DNA of 64,000 bases from Dehalococcoidia bacterium UBA2991. Lineage in GTDB: Bacteria > Chloroflexota > Dehalococcoidia > Tepidiformales > Tepidiformaceae. Shown here one piece after another: positions 1-7,583 of the stretch. How positions within the stretch are numbered: position 1 is the stretch's first letter; every line of letters begins with the position of its first letter. Location: assembly GCA_002346645.1 (NCBI GenBank), contig DEAD01000011.1:197894-261893 (forward strand), given 5' to 3'. The notes beneath the pieces were generated by a model. It worked only from the letters and a program-made list of their open reading frames with translations, did no database searches and was not told the DNA's origin. A program made the position numbers and the translations under genes.

Positions 1-516
1 AATGTAATTTCTATTACAGATGGCCAGATTTACCTAGAACCAGATCTCTTCAATGCGGGTATTCGCCCCGCCCTTAACGTGGGGCTTTCTGTAAGCCGCG
101 TGGGTGGCGCTGCCCAGACCCGGGCCATGCGCTCGGTGGCCGGGCGGCTCAAGCTCGACCACGCGCAGTTCCGGGAGCTTCAGGCCTTTGCCCAGTTCGG
201 TACTAGTGACCTGGACGCTGCTACTCAGAGACAGCTTGAGCGTGGTCTGCGAGCTAATGAGGTTCTTAAGCAACCTCAGTTTGCGCCACTCAATCTAGCC
301 GAAGAGGTTGCAGTCATCTTCGCCCTGACCAACGGCCTGCTTGATGATGTGCCTACCGACAAAATAGATAGTTTCGAATCGGCCTTCACGGGCTTTCTTG
401 CGAGTAACAAGCCTGAGCTTGCGGCCCGCATCGAATCGGAGCGAACACTCAGCGACGAGCTCGATGCGGAGCTTCGCGCTGCTGTCGCTGAGTGTAAGGA
501 GACTGTCCCCTACTAG
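1..516 (+). CDS. atpA: ATP synthase F1 subunit alpha, C-terminal part (partial)
   Basis: This is the 3' end of the F1 alpha subunit gene, cut by the left edge of the window. The reading frame is open from base 1 and ends at TAG 514-516. The first residues (around ITDGQIYLEPDLF and the following RPALNVGLSVSRVGGAAQ) match the conserved alpha segment just after the nucleotide-binding domain, and the rest is the helical C-terminal domain. The subunit forms the non-catalytic nucleotide sites of the alpha3beta3 ring of the membrane ATP synthase. The atpG gene follows after 8 bases, so this is the upstream part of the atp operon. The N-terminal two thirds, including the P-loop, lie outside the window. 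Confidence 0.95.
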   Translation, partial: NVISITDGQIYLEPDLFNAGIRPALNVGLSVSRVGGAAQTRAMRSVAGRLKLDHAQFRELQAFAQFGTSDLDAATQRQLERGLRANEVLKQPQFAPLNLAEEVAVIFALTNGLLDDVPTDKIDSFESAFTGFLASNKPELAARIESERTLSDELDAELRAAVAECKETVPY

Positions 517-524
517 GGAGCGAT

Positions 525-1412
525 ATGCCAACTATTCAACAGCTGCGCCGCCGTATCGGGTCGGTTCAAAACACCTCCAAGATTACTAACGCGCTTCAGC
601 TTGTAGCAGCCTCCAAGATGCGACGCGCTCAGGAGCGTGCTACTGAAGGTCGCCCCTACGCGGAGAAAATCCAGCTCGTCCTTTCTGCCCTCGCCTCAAC
701 TGCTTCTGGCGATGGCGAAAACGAGAATTCTCATCCGTTTCTAACGCAGCGCCCTGTAGAGAACGTCGGCATCCTTCACGTCACTCCTGATCGCGGTCTT
801 TGTGGTGCCCTTAATGCCAACCTAAACAACAGTGCAGGTTCTTTCTTGGGAGATAGTGAGACGCCTACTGCGATCGTTGCGGTAGGACGGAAGGGTCGTG
901 ACTTTTTTGTCCGCTCTCGACAGAATATTGCCGCTGAATTTACCGATCTTGGTGACTATCCTGGCTTGTCTGATACGAGCGTCATCGCTCGTTTGGTAAT
1001 GGATGATTACCTCGAAGGTAACGTTGATCAGGTTTTCATTAGCTTTGCTGAATTTGTTAGTACTGTGAACCAGCGCCCAGTGGTGCGGCGCCTACTTCCA
1101 GTGGAACCCCCTGCTGCGGAGGATGAAGCTGAGGCAGAGGCACTGCGACAGGAGTACATTTTCGAACCCGATCCAGGTCAGGTTTTTCAACGGCTTTTGC
1201 CTCGTTACGTTGAGATGCAGGTTCATGCGGCTATCCTCGAGTCAGCTGCTTCCGAGCAGTCTGCCCGTATGGTCGCTATGAAGAATGCGACCGATAACGC
1301 AAATGAGATCGAGCGCGAACTCACTCTTACCTACAACAAAGCCCGCCAGGAGCAGATTACTACCGAGCTGCTCGACATAGTCGGTGGGGCCGAGGCCGTT
1401 GTAAATGAGTAG
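525..1412 (+). CDS. atpG: ATP synthase F1 subunit gamma
   Basis: The 295-residue product is the central rotor shaft of F1, coupling proton flow through F0 to catalysis in beta. The N-terminus (PTIQQLRRRIGSVQNTSKIT, followed by NALQLVAASKMRRAQE) is the family signature helix. The C-terminus (MKNATDNANE, then LTYNKARQEQITTELLDIVG) is the matching C-terminal helix of the coiled coil. The length is slightly above the usual 285-290, with an acidic insert near residues 190-205 (PPAAEDEAEAEA). A GGGAG-type ribosome site precedes the ATG. The last 8 bases overlap the start of the HAD gene, which is not part of a standard atp operon. Confidence 0.97.
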   Translation: MPTIQQLRRRIGSVQNTSKITNALQLVAASKMRRAQERATEGRPYAEKIQLVLSALASTASGDGENENSHPFLTQRPVENVGILHVTPDRGLCGALNANLNNSAGSFLGDSETPTAIVAVGRKGRDFFVRSRQNIAAEFTDLGDYPGLSDTSVIARLVMDDYLEGNVDQVFISFAEFVSTVNQRPVVRRLLPVEPPAAEDEAEAEALRQEYIFEPDPGQVFQRLLPRYVEMQVHAAILESAASEQSARMVAMKNATDNANEIERELTLTYNKARQEQITTELLDIVGGAEAVVNE

Positions 1413-2067
1413 CTCGTCGGCCTTCGCTGCAGTCATCTTCGATATGGATGGTGTGCTCGTGGATGGTGAGCCCATCTACTACGGGGCCGCGAGTAAGGTG
1501 TTAGCGGAGGACGGTTATACCTTTCCCCTAGACCGCTATAAGCGCTATATGGGAACGAAGAGTGGCTGGAATGAGTTCGTTGAGGACTTAGGTTTGCCTC
1601 GCTCTAGCTCCTACTACCGTGACCGTTGCGACAAGCTTATTGCTGACGGATATCTATCTGTCGAAAGCGGCCTTCCTGGGGCTGTCGACCTTGTGCAAGG
1701 CCTCCGCGAACTTGGCATACCCTTAGCGGTCGCCTCTTCTTCTCGCCGAGCTAATGTGGAAACTTGTCTAAATCGGCTCGGCATCGCTGACGACTTTGAT
1801 GCGGTAGTGACTGGTAGCGACATTACCGACGGTAAGCCTGCCCCGGATATCTACCTACGGGCGGCTGGACTCCTTGGAGTTTTCCCTTCGCAATGTCTGG
1901 CTATAGAGGACGCACCGGCAGGTATTAGGGCAGCGCAGGCTGCTGGAATGACTTGCTGGGCTGTGCGCACTGACTACACCCGAGACCTACCTCTTCCTAA
2001 TCCTGACCGAGTCCTCGAGTCTCTTGAGCAGGTCGATCTCGCCGATATCGTGGGGGTGCTCGCATGA
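1405..2067 (+). CDS. HAD-superfamily phosphatase, beta-phosphoglucomutase-like
   Basis: The 220-residue protein has all HAD motifs: I, FDMDGVLVDGEP with nucleophile Asp13 and acid Asp15; II, VASSS; III, the lysine in DGKPAPDIYL; IV, AIEDAPAGI. The inserted helical cap after motif I marks the beta-phosphoglucomutase/phosphatase subfamily, which acts on small phosphorylated sugars or other metabolites. The real substrate cannot be read from sequence. The gene starts inside the end of atpG (8-base overlap) and ends in an ATGA overlap with the next small ORF, so it is transcribed and probably translated with the ATP synthase genes. A house-cleaning or metabolic phosphatase inside the F1 operon is unusual. 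Confidence 0.9.
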   Translation: MSSSSAFAAVIFDMDGVLVDGEPIYYGAASKVLAEDGYTFPLDRYKRYMGTKSGWNEFVEDLGLPRSSSYYRDRCDKLIADGYLSVESGLPGAVDLVQGLRELGIPLAVASSSRRANVETCLNRLGIADDFDAVVTGSDITDGKPAPDIYLRAAGLLGVFPSQCLAIEDAPAGIRAAQAAGMTCWAVRTDYTRDLPLPNPDRVLESLEQVDLADIVGVLA

Positions 2068-2207
2068 GTGAACTCGTGATCCGTCGTGATCTTAACGAAG
2101 GCCATAACTACACCCATGCCGAAGGCCCTGCCTTCGAGCGACGTATAAGCCCCAGTGCGGGGCCCGACCTGGCGGAGCGACTTGTGCGTTTCCGCGCCAA
2201 ATCCTGA
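2064..2207 (+). CDS. small hypothetical protein (47 aa) in the atp operon
   Basis: A 47-codon ORF begins at an ATGA overlap with the HAD gene stop and ends at TGA 2205-2207, 24 bases before atpD. The product starts MSELVIRRDLNEGHNYTHAE and is charged, with no membrane segment or recognisable domain. Evidence for a real gene is positional only: the start is coupled to the upstream stop, it fills most of the HAD-atpD gap, and its codon use resembles its neighbours. It could instead be a spacer read by chance. I do not recognise the family. Confidence 0.5.
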   Translation: MSELVIRRDLNEGHNYTHAEGPAFERRISPSAGPDLAERLVRFRAKS

Positions 2208-2231
2208 AGTAAACCCAGAAGGAGCCCTATC

Positions 2232-3647
2232 ATGGTCACCGCCCCTACTACTGAGGGAAGCATCGTCCAGATTATCGGAACCGTGATTGATGTCGAGTTT
2301 CCGCCTGATCACTTGCCCCCTATCTACAATGCCCTTCGCATCGACCGCGGCGACGGCACTGACCTAGTTGTCGAGGTCCAGCAGCATGTGGGGAATAACT
2401 GGGTACGCGCGTTGGCGATGGACTCGACGGACGGCCTTACGCGGGGAATGGCCGTTGTAGATACTGGCCAGCCGATTGCCGTTCCTGTGGGGGAGGAGGC
2501 ACTAGGGCGCATGTTCAACGTGCTTGGCAATCCCATCGATGACCTCCCTGTCCCCGAAGATGCTCCCCGCTGGCCAATCCATCGTGAGCCACCTTCCTTC
2601 GAGGAACAGGAAACTCAGCCGTCCATCCTTGAGACTGGAATCAAGGTCATTGATTTGATTGCCCCCCTCGTACGTGGTGGAAAGGTTGGACTCTATGGAG
2701 GAGCAGGGGTTGGTAAGACGGTCATCATTCAGGAGCTGATCTCAAACATCGCCCGTGAGCATGGTGGTTTTTCGGTTTTTGCCGGTGTGGGTGAGCGCTC
2801 CCGCGAAGGAAATGATCTCTGGAACGAGATGAAGGAATCGGGCGTGCTTCCCCGCATGTCAATGGTCTTTGGTCAGATGAATGAGCCTCCCGGGGTTCGT
2901 CTCCGTGTTGCCCTCAGCGGCCTCACCATGGCGGAATACTTCCGGGATGAGCAGGCTAGTGATGTCCTTTTCTTCGTTGATAATATCTACCGTTATACCT
3001 TGGCCGGGATGGAGGTATCTGCCCTTCTGGGTCGAATGCCATCGGCTGTTGGGTATCAACCTACTCTCTCCACCGAGATGGGCGACCTGGAAGAGCGCAT
3101 TACCTCCACCAAAAAGGGATCGATCACGTCCTTCCAGGCGATCTATGTTCCTGCTGATGACTACACTGATCCTGGTGTTGCCACCACATTTGGCCACCTC
3201 GACGCTGTTGTGGCTCTGGAACGCTCCCTTGCAGAGCAGGCTCTTTACCCGGCCATGGATCCCCTCGTCTCCTTCTCCCGCGCTCTTGAGCCTCGCATCG
3301 TTGGAGAGGAGCACTACGACGTTGCTCGTGGTGTCCAAAGTGTTCTTCAGAGGTACAAGGACCTTCAGGACATCATCGCTATTCTTGGCATAGATGAGCT
3401 TTCTGATGAAGACAAGCTCACTGTTGCTCGAGCTCGCAAGCTTCAGCGTTTCCTTACGCAGCCGTTCTTTGTGGGTGAGACCTTTACTGGACGGGAAGGC
3501 CGTTACGTTTCAAGCCGTGATACCGTTCGCGGCTTTAAGGAGATTCTTGAAGGGCAGCATGATGGTCTTCCTGAGCAAGCCTTCTACATGAAGGGCTCTA
3601 TAGAAGAGGTGGTCGAAGAGGCCCGCCAATTGAGCGAGGAAGGTTAG
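2232..3647 (+). CDS. atpD: ATP synthase F1 subunit beta
   Basis: The 471-residue product is the catalytic subunit of F1. The Walker A motif is GGAGVGKTVIIQEL near residues 155-168, the catalytic glutamate region reads GVGERSREGNDL, and the loop LGRMPSAVGYQPTL is intact. The DELSEED-type acidic loop is DELSDED. Several normally near-invariant positions differ: the Walker B area reads FFVDNIYRYTLAGMEV where most beta subunits have a DNIFRFTQAGSEV pattern, and the TSTKKGSITSFQAIYVPADDYTDPG stretch has Phe and Tyr substitutions. All residues needed for hydrolysis appear present. An AAGGAG ribosome site lies 8 bases before the ATG. The stop overlaps the atpC start by one base. Confidence 0.98.
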   Translation: MVTAPTTEGSIVQIIGTVIDVEFPPDHLPPIYNALRIDRGDGTDLVVEVQQHVGNNWVRALAMDSTDGLTRGMAVVDTGQPIAVPVGEEALGRMFNVLGNPIDDLPVPEDAPRWPIHREPPSFEEQETQPSILETGIKVIDLIAPLVRGGKVGLYGGAGVGKTVIIQELISNIAREHGGFSVFAGVGERSREGNDLWNEMKESGVLPRMSMVFGQMNEPPGVRLRVALSGLTMAEYFRDEQASDVLFFVDNIYRYTLAGMEVSALLGRMPSAVGYQPTLSTEMGDLEERITSTKKGSITSFQAIYVPADDYTDPGVATTFGHLDAVVALERSLAEQALYPAMDPLVSFSRALEPRIVGEEHYDVARGVQSVLQRYKDLQDIIAILGIDELSDEDKLTVARARKLQRFLTQPFFVGETFTGREGRYVSSRDTVRGFKEILEGQHDGLPEQAFYMKGSIEEVVEEARQLSEEG

Positions 3648-4093
3648 TGCCACTCTTTGTTGAGATCGTTACTGCGGAACGTATCGTCCGTACAGAAGAG
3701 GACGTCGAAGTTTTAATAGCCCCTGGAAGTGAGGGACAGCTAGCGATCTTGCCTCGTCATGCCCCTCTCATGACGACGCTTGAATTTGGCGAGCTAATTT
3801 TCCGGCGAGGTAGCGATGAATCTGCCTTTGCTATCGGCGGCGGTTTCCTCGAAGTGCATAGTGATCACGTTACCGTTCTTGCTGATGCAGCAGAAGCCGC
3901 CGAGGACATCGATGTGGATAGGGCTGAGGAAGCGCGGCGGCGGGCAGAAGAACGGCTTGAAGGTGCTCGCGATGAAAGCGTGAGCGAGGCTGACCTGGCG
4001 CGCGCCCAAGCTTCTATGCAGCGGGCTCTTTTGCGCTTGCGTGTGGCCGAGAGACGACCACGACGTCCCGGTCCGCCCATGCCCGGAGGATAG
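3647..4093 (+). CDS. atpC: ATP synthase F1 subunit epsilon
   Basis: The 148-residue protein has the N-terminal beta-sandwich of epsilon (the SEGQLAILPRHAPLMTTLEF segment is the family hallmark) and a C-terminal helical hairpin rich in Ala, Glu and Arg. It sits on the rotor stalk and regulates hydrolysis. The start is GTG at 3647, whose G is the last base of the atpD stop, so translation is coupled. The tail beyond residue 130 is Arg/Pro rich (ERRPRRPGPPMPGG) and a little longer than usual. It is the last gene of the F1 cluster; a 330-base gap follows. Confidence 0.95.
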   Translation: MPLFVEIVTAERIVRTEEDVEVLIAPGSEGQLAILPRHAPLMTTLEFGELIFRRGSDESAFAIGGGFLEVHSDHVTVLADAAEAAEDIDVDRAEEARRRAEERLEGARDESVSEADLARAQASMQRALLRLRVAERRPRRPGPPMPGG

Positions 4094-4423
4094 GCTTCTT
4101 GGGGTAGCGGCTTTGGAAGTTTTCCTTACGCTTATAGCTGGTTAGGTTCTCGTCCCTAAGCTTCTTCCGGAATAGGGAGATAGTCCCGTCAAGCAACTTT
4201 TGCATATTGTTTCGCTTGGTTAAGGCATCAAATCAATTGCGCCAGAAGGTAATTTTTGCTGACGGTGTTTCCGTTAGAGAGGTAGCCAAGCAACGCTAGA
4301 TCTCTGCTACGAGGAACCTTATCGCGATATCCTCCTATTCAGCGTTTTGTCGGTGGACTGAGGACCCTATACCGCCTTTCGGTTTGCGGCTGGTTTCGCC
4401 CTGGCCCCATACTGAACCTCAGA
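4094..4423 (+). other. intergenic region between atpC and the murA-like gene
   Basis: This 330-base stretch has no convincing ORF and no RNA gene that I recognise. It must hold the atp operon end and probably the promoter of the following pair. I could not identify a strong terminator, a clear -10/-35 pair, or a strong Shine-Dalgarno sequence before the 4424 ATG. An unrecognised small RNA is possible but unsupported. Confidence 0.4.
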
Positions 4424-5698
4424 ATGGTCTCGAAGGATGGACGCGGCTCCCGCTACCAGGTCAGTGGCGGCGCTGTCCTCCACGGCTCCGTGCGTATTTC
4501 GGGCTCTGCTAACGCTGCTCTAGCTTCTATGTGTGCCGCCCTGCTTACTGATGAAACGGTCGTTCTTGAGAATGTTCCTGCAGTCTCAGATATTGATTCT
4601 CTAGCCAGTCTTCTGGTTCATCTCGGGGCTACAGTTGATCGTCCACATCCCAACCGTATCGAAATCAATGCTTCGAAGGTAGGAACTCTGCAGGCTCCTA
4701 TCGATCTCGTTTCCGAAAACCGTGCCTCTTTCCAGGTTATGGGGCCGTTGCTGTCTCGCCATGGCTTTGCAGCCCTTCCTCCCCCAGGCGGTGATGTCAT
4801 TGGCCAGCGCCCCATAGCCGTCCACCTGGATGGCTTCGAGGCTATGGGGGCTACTATCGATCGCGTTGGTGAGCACTACCAGGCGCGCGCCCCGAAGGGC
4901 TTAGTGGGAACCAGAATTTTTGCTGACTACCCCTCTGTATCCGGCACTCAGAATGTCATGTTGGCAGCTACTCTTGCCCGGGGAAAAACCACCATTGTTA
5001 ACGCTGCTACTGAGCCTGAAGTACAGGCCATAGCCACCCTTCTCAATTCGATGGGGGCAAGTATTTCCGGCGTGGGTACACAGGTCATTACTGTTGAGGG
5101 GGTCGATCGCCTGCAGGGAACAACCTTTGCTCTCGTGCCTGACCGCATTGAAGCTGGTACTTTCGCTATTGCTGCAGCAATGACCGGTGGAGATGTAGAA
5201 CTCGTCCAGGCTCCCGTGACTGTAATGGATGCCATGATCACCAAGCTCCGTGCTGCCGGGGCGATTGTTGAGGCGCGTGAAAGCTCCCTTCGCGTTACTG
5301 CCGGGTCGCGCCTTCTCCCGGTTGGCTTTCAGGCGCTTCCTTACCCAGGTCTTCCTACTGATCTTCATGCCCCTATGGGTGCTCTACTTACCCAGGCAGA
5401 TGGAGTTTCTATTATCCATGAACGTGTTTTCGACAACCGTATGCTCTATGTAGATGAGCTCCGCAAAATGGGTGCCGAGATTGTAAGTACAGGTTCTTCC
5501 GCGATTGTTAGTGGTCCTACACCCTTGCACGGAGCTCGGACCAGGGCTGTTGATGTTCGTGCCGGGGCGGCTGTCCTTCTAGCTGGGCTTGCTGCCAGCG
5601 GAACAACGGTTGTCGATGATATCTATCACCTTGATCGGAAATACGAGTGCCTCGACGAGAAGCTGCGCGCGCTGGGCGCTGAGCTCGAGCGGGTGTAG
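4424..5698 (+). CDS. murA: MurA-like UDP-N-acetylglucosamine 1-carboxyvinyltransferase homologue, active-site variant
   Basis: The 424 residues align end to end with MurA, the EPSP-synthase-fold enzyme that transfers enolpyruvate to UDP-GlcNAc in the first step of peptidoglycan synthesis. Conserved ligands are visible: Asn30 (E. coli N23), Arg100 (R91), Arg129 (R120), Asp313 (D305, in LPTDLHA) and the C-terminal DVRAG and LDRKYE motifs. Two positions differ. The loop cysteine (E. coli C115) is Asp124 in PPGGDVIGQRP, a form known to confer fosfomycin insensitivity while keeping activity. The catalytic lysine K22 of the SGAKNAAL motif is Ala29 (ISGSANAALA), which should strongly impair the normal reaction. 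The gene is followed after 4 bases by an mreB-like gene. It may be a repurposed or inactive paralogue. Confidence 0.85.
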   Translation: MVSKDGRGSRYQVSGGAVLHGSVRISGSANAALASMCAALLTDETVVLENVPAVSDIDSLASLLVHLGATVDRPHPNRIEINASKVGTLQAPIDLVSENRASFQVMGPLLSRHGFAALPPPGGDVIGQRPIAVHLDGFEAMGATIDRVGEHYQARAPKGLVGTRIFADYPSVSGTQNVMLAATLARGKTTIVNAATEPEVQAIATLLNSMGASISGVGTQVITVEGVDRLQGTTFALVPDRIEAGTFAIAAAMTGGDVELVQAPVTVMDAMITKLRAAGAIVEARESSLRVTAGSRLLPVGFQALPYPGLPTDLHAPMGALLTQADGVSIIHERVFDNRMLYVDELRKMGAEIVSTGSSAIVSGPTPLHGARTRAVDVRAGAAVLLAGLAASGTTVVDDIYHLDRKYECLDEKLRALGAELERV

Positions 5699-5702
5699 GC
5701 AG

Positions 5703-6764
5703 ATGGCGTTTGGTTTTCTCTCCAATACTCGTGCTGGCATTGATCTTGGCACCGCCAACATCCTGGTCTTCGTCCAGGGGCAGGGAATTGTTGTCAACGA
5801 GCCATCGGTGGTAGCGCGACATAACCGAGACGATGCGATAGTTGCTGTGGGCGCAGAAGCTCGCATGATGCAGGGTCGTACACCCGGTGCCTTGAGCATC
5901 ATTCGTCCTATGCGAGAAGGCGTGATTGCTGACTACCTTACAACCGAAGCCATGATGCGATACTTCATTGGCGTCGTGACAGGTCGTTTCAACCTTATAC
6001 GTCCAGAAATAATGGTGACTGTCCCCGCTGGTGTGACCAGTGTTGAACAAAGAGCGGTGCGGGATGCTGCAGAGCAAGCGGGTGCACGACGTCCCGCGCA
6101 CCTTGTTCCCGAGCCTCTTGCTGCCGCAATAGGTGCTGGCGTTCCTGTGGGCACCCCCCGCGGCAACATGATCGTGAATATTGGAGGCGGTCGTACTGAA
6201 GCAGCTGTAATTTCTCTCTATGGCATTGTTGTTAGTGAATCGGTCCGCGTTGCAGGGGACCGTATTGACGAGTCTATACAGGCTTTCGTTCGTCGCCGTC
6301 ACAATCTCATCATTGGCGAAAGTACTGCGGAGGAAATCAAGATCGCGATTGGCTCTGCCATTCCTCTTGACGAGGATATTTCCACTCAGGTTCGGGGTCG
6401 TGACCAGTTAAGTGGCCTGCCGCGAACGATCACTCTCGACAGCGATGAAATTGCACAGGCCATTCAGGACTCACTTGGACAGATCATTCAGGCGGTTCGA
6501 AGTGTCCTAGAACGCACTCCCCCTGAACTCTCCGCTGATGTTATTGACCATGGCATCGTTCTTACCGGTGGCGGAGCGCTTCTACGTCACTTCGACGAGC
6601 TTCTTACGCAGGAGACAGGCGTGCCTTGCTATGTAGCTGATAGTCCCCTGGAGTGCGTTGCCGTCGGTGCTGCCATCGCCCTTGATCACCTAGAGATTAT
6701 TGAGCGCAGCCTTCCCACCGAAGAGGAGCAGCTGGTAGGACTCTTCCCCCAACCAGATCGTTAA
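5703..6764 (+). CDS. mreB: MreB-like actin homologue with altered phosphate-2 motif
   Basis: The 353-residue protein is an MreB/Mbl-type bacterial actin, normally a membrane-bound filament that guides elongation-phase wall synthesis. The phosphate-1 motif (GIDLGTANILVFVQGQGIVV), the GLPRT and AEEIKIAIGSA segments and the adenosine motif (IVLTGGGALLRHFDELL) are clear. In the phosphate-2 motif the usual VDIGGGTTE reads VNIGGGRTE: Asn159 replaces the Mg/catalysis aspartate and Arg164 replaces a threonine. ATP hydrolysis may therefore be weakened. The ATG at 5703, 4 bases after the murA-like stop, gives the normal MreB N-terminus; further in-frame sequence upstream lies within murA. No mreC, mreD or rodA follows; a palindromic terminator does. 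Confidence 0.88.
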   Translation: MAFGFLSNTRAGIDLGTANILVFVQGQGIVVNEPSVVARHNRDDAIVAVGAEARMMQGRTPGALSIIRPMREGVIADYLTTEAMMRYFIGVVTGRFNLIRPEIMVTVPAGVTSVEQRAVRDAAEQAGARRPAHLVPEPLAAAIGAGVPVGTPRGNMIVNIGGGRTEAAVISLYGIVVSESVRVAGDRIDESIQAFVRRRHNLIIGESTAEEIKIAIGSAIPLDEDISTQVRGRDQLSGLPRTITLDSDEIAQAIQDSLGQIIQAVRSVLERTPPELSADVIDHGIVLTGGGALLRHFDELLTQETGVPCYVADSPLECVAVGAAIALDHLEIIERSLPTEEEQLVGLFPQPDR

Positions 6765-6775
6765 CCCAGCTGGGG

Positions 6776-6803
6776 ACAAGGAGCGACTGCAGTCGCTCCT
6801 TGT
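6776..6803. terminator. 28-bp perfect palindrome, likely bidirectional terminator
   Basis: A perfect inverted repeat (two 14-base arms, GGAGCGACTG and its complement at the core) lies between the convergent mreB-like gene and rex. As RNA it folds into a long hairpin with a minimal loop on either strand. Only a weak U-rich tract follows on the plus strand, so termination is inferred from position and stem strength. Confidence 0.7.
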
Positions 6804-6826
6804 TATCTTCCGGAAATGAAGGGCTG

Positions 6827-7465
6827 CTATTTGTTGTCCGGATTGAGGTCTTTCAGGTAGTAGGTCATGCCCTGCATCATCACTACTGGGTCAATCTGAC
6901 GGATGGAGACCCCTTCCGGCACGTGTGCTGAGATCGGTGCGTAGTTCAAGATTGCCTGCACACCACTTTTTACGAGCCGGTCTACTACAGCCTGAGCTTG
7001 TTCCGCTGGTACTGCGACTACCGCAATATCTACCGTTTCCCCCGCGAGGTAGTTCTCAAGGTTGCTCATCGACTGTACTTTGATCCCTTGAATGGTGCTC
7101 CCAGCCACTTCTGGAGCTTCGTCGAATGCAGCGATCGTGTTGAACCCCTGCTGTGTGAAACCGTCGTATTCGAGAATAGCCTGGCCCAGCCTCCCTATTC
7201 CTACTACGCAGACGCTCCATGTTCGGTCGAGCCCAAGGATTGCTCTTAGCTGGTCGCGTAGGTCGCCAACGTTGTAACCGCGTCCCTGTTTGCCGAACCG
7301 CCCGAAGTAGCTGAGATCTTTGCGAATTTGCGCTGGAGTAACGTCTAGTTGTTCCCCAAGCGTCTGTGAACTGACTACCGTATCGCCAGCCGCGGCGAGG
7401 GTTGCGAGTGCCCGCGCATAGAGAGGTAGTCGGTTGATCACCACCTCGGGAATGACAGGTGTCAT
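6827..7465 (-). CDS. rex: redox-sensing transcriptional repressor Rex
   Basis: The 212-residue protein has the Rex layout: an N-terminal winged helix (residues 5-80, with LPLYARALATL, QLDVTPAQIRKDLSYFG and GKQGRGYNV) followed by a Rossmann domain that senses the NADH/NAD ratio (Gly-rich loop GIGRLG at 89-94). The C-terminus ends in the domain-swap helix. Rex represses respiratory and fermentative genes when NADH is low. It lies 118 bases downstream of selA on the same strand and may share its transcript. A single half-site (TTGTGAA, 7514-7520) in the upstream gap resembles half of a Rex operator, but the second half is poor. Confidence 0.95.
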   Translation of the reverse strand: MTPVIPEVVINRLPLYARALATLAAAGDTVVSSQTLGEQLDVTPAQIRKDLSYFGRFGKQGRGYNVGDLRDQLRAILGLDRTWSVCVVGIGRLGQAILEYDGFTQQGFNTIAAFDEAPEVAGSTIQGIKVQSMSNLENYLAGETVDIAVVAVPAEQAQAVVDRLVKSGVQAILNYAPISAHVPEGVSIRQIDPVVMMQGMTYYLKDLNPDNK

Positions 7466-7583
7466 TGGCCAGCCCGCTCCCTACTGCTGGCGCCCTGCTC
7501 AGAACGGCAGCGGTTGTGAAAAATCGAACATATTGATTGCGGAACTGTAAACCCCGTCTTCCAAGAGGGTCAACGGTTGGCAA

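Noticed and set aside
4094..4423. possible structured RNA in the atpC-murA gap
   Set aside because: No stem of convincing length and no resemblance to RNase P, tmRNA, SRP RNA or a known riboswitch.
5517..6302. 261-codon open frame on the minus strand across the murA/mreB junction
   Set aside because: It lies opposite two well-supported genes, has a composition skewed to His/Thr/Asn typical of antisense frames, and matches no family.
7514..7531. possible Rex operator upstream of rex
   Set aside because: Only the first half (TTGTGAA) fits; the second half has too few matches to call a site.
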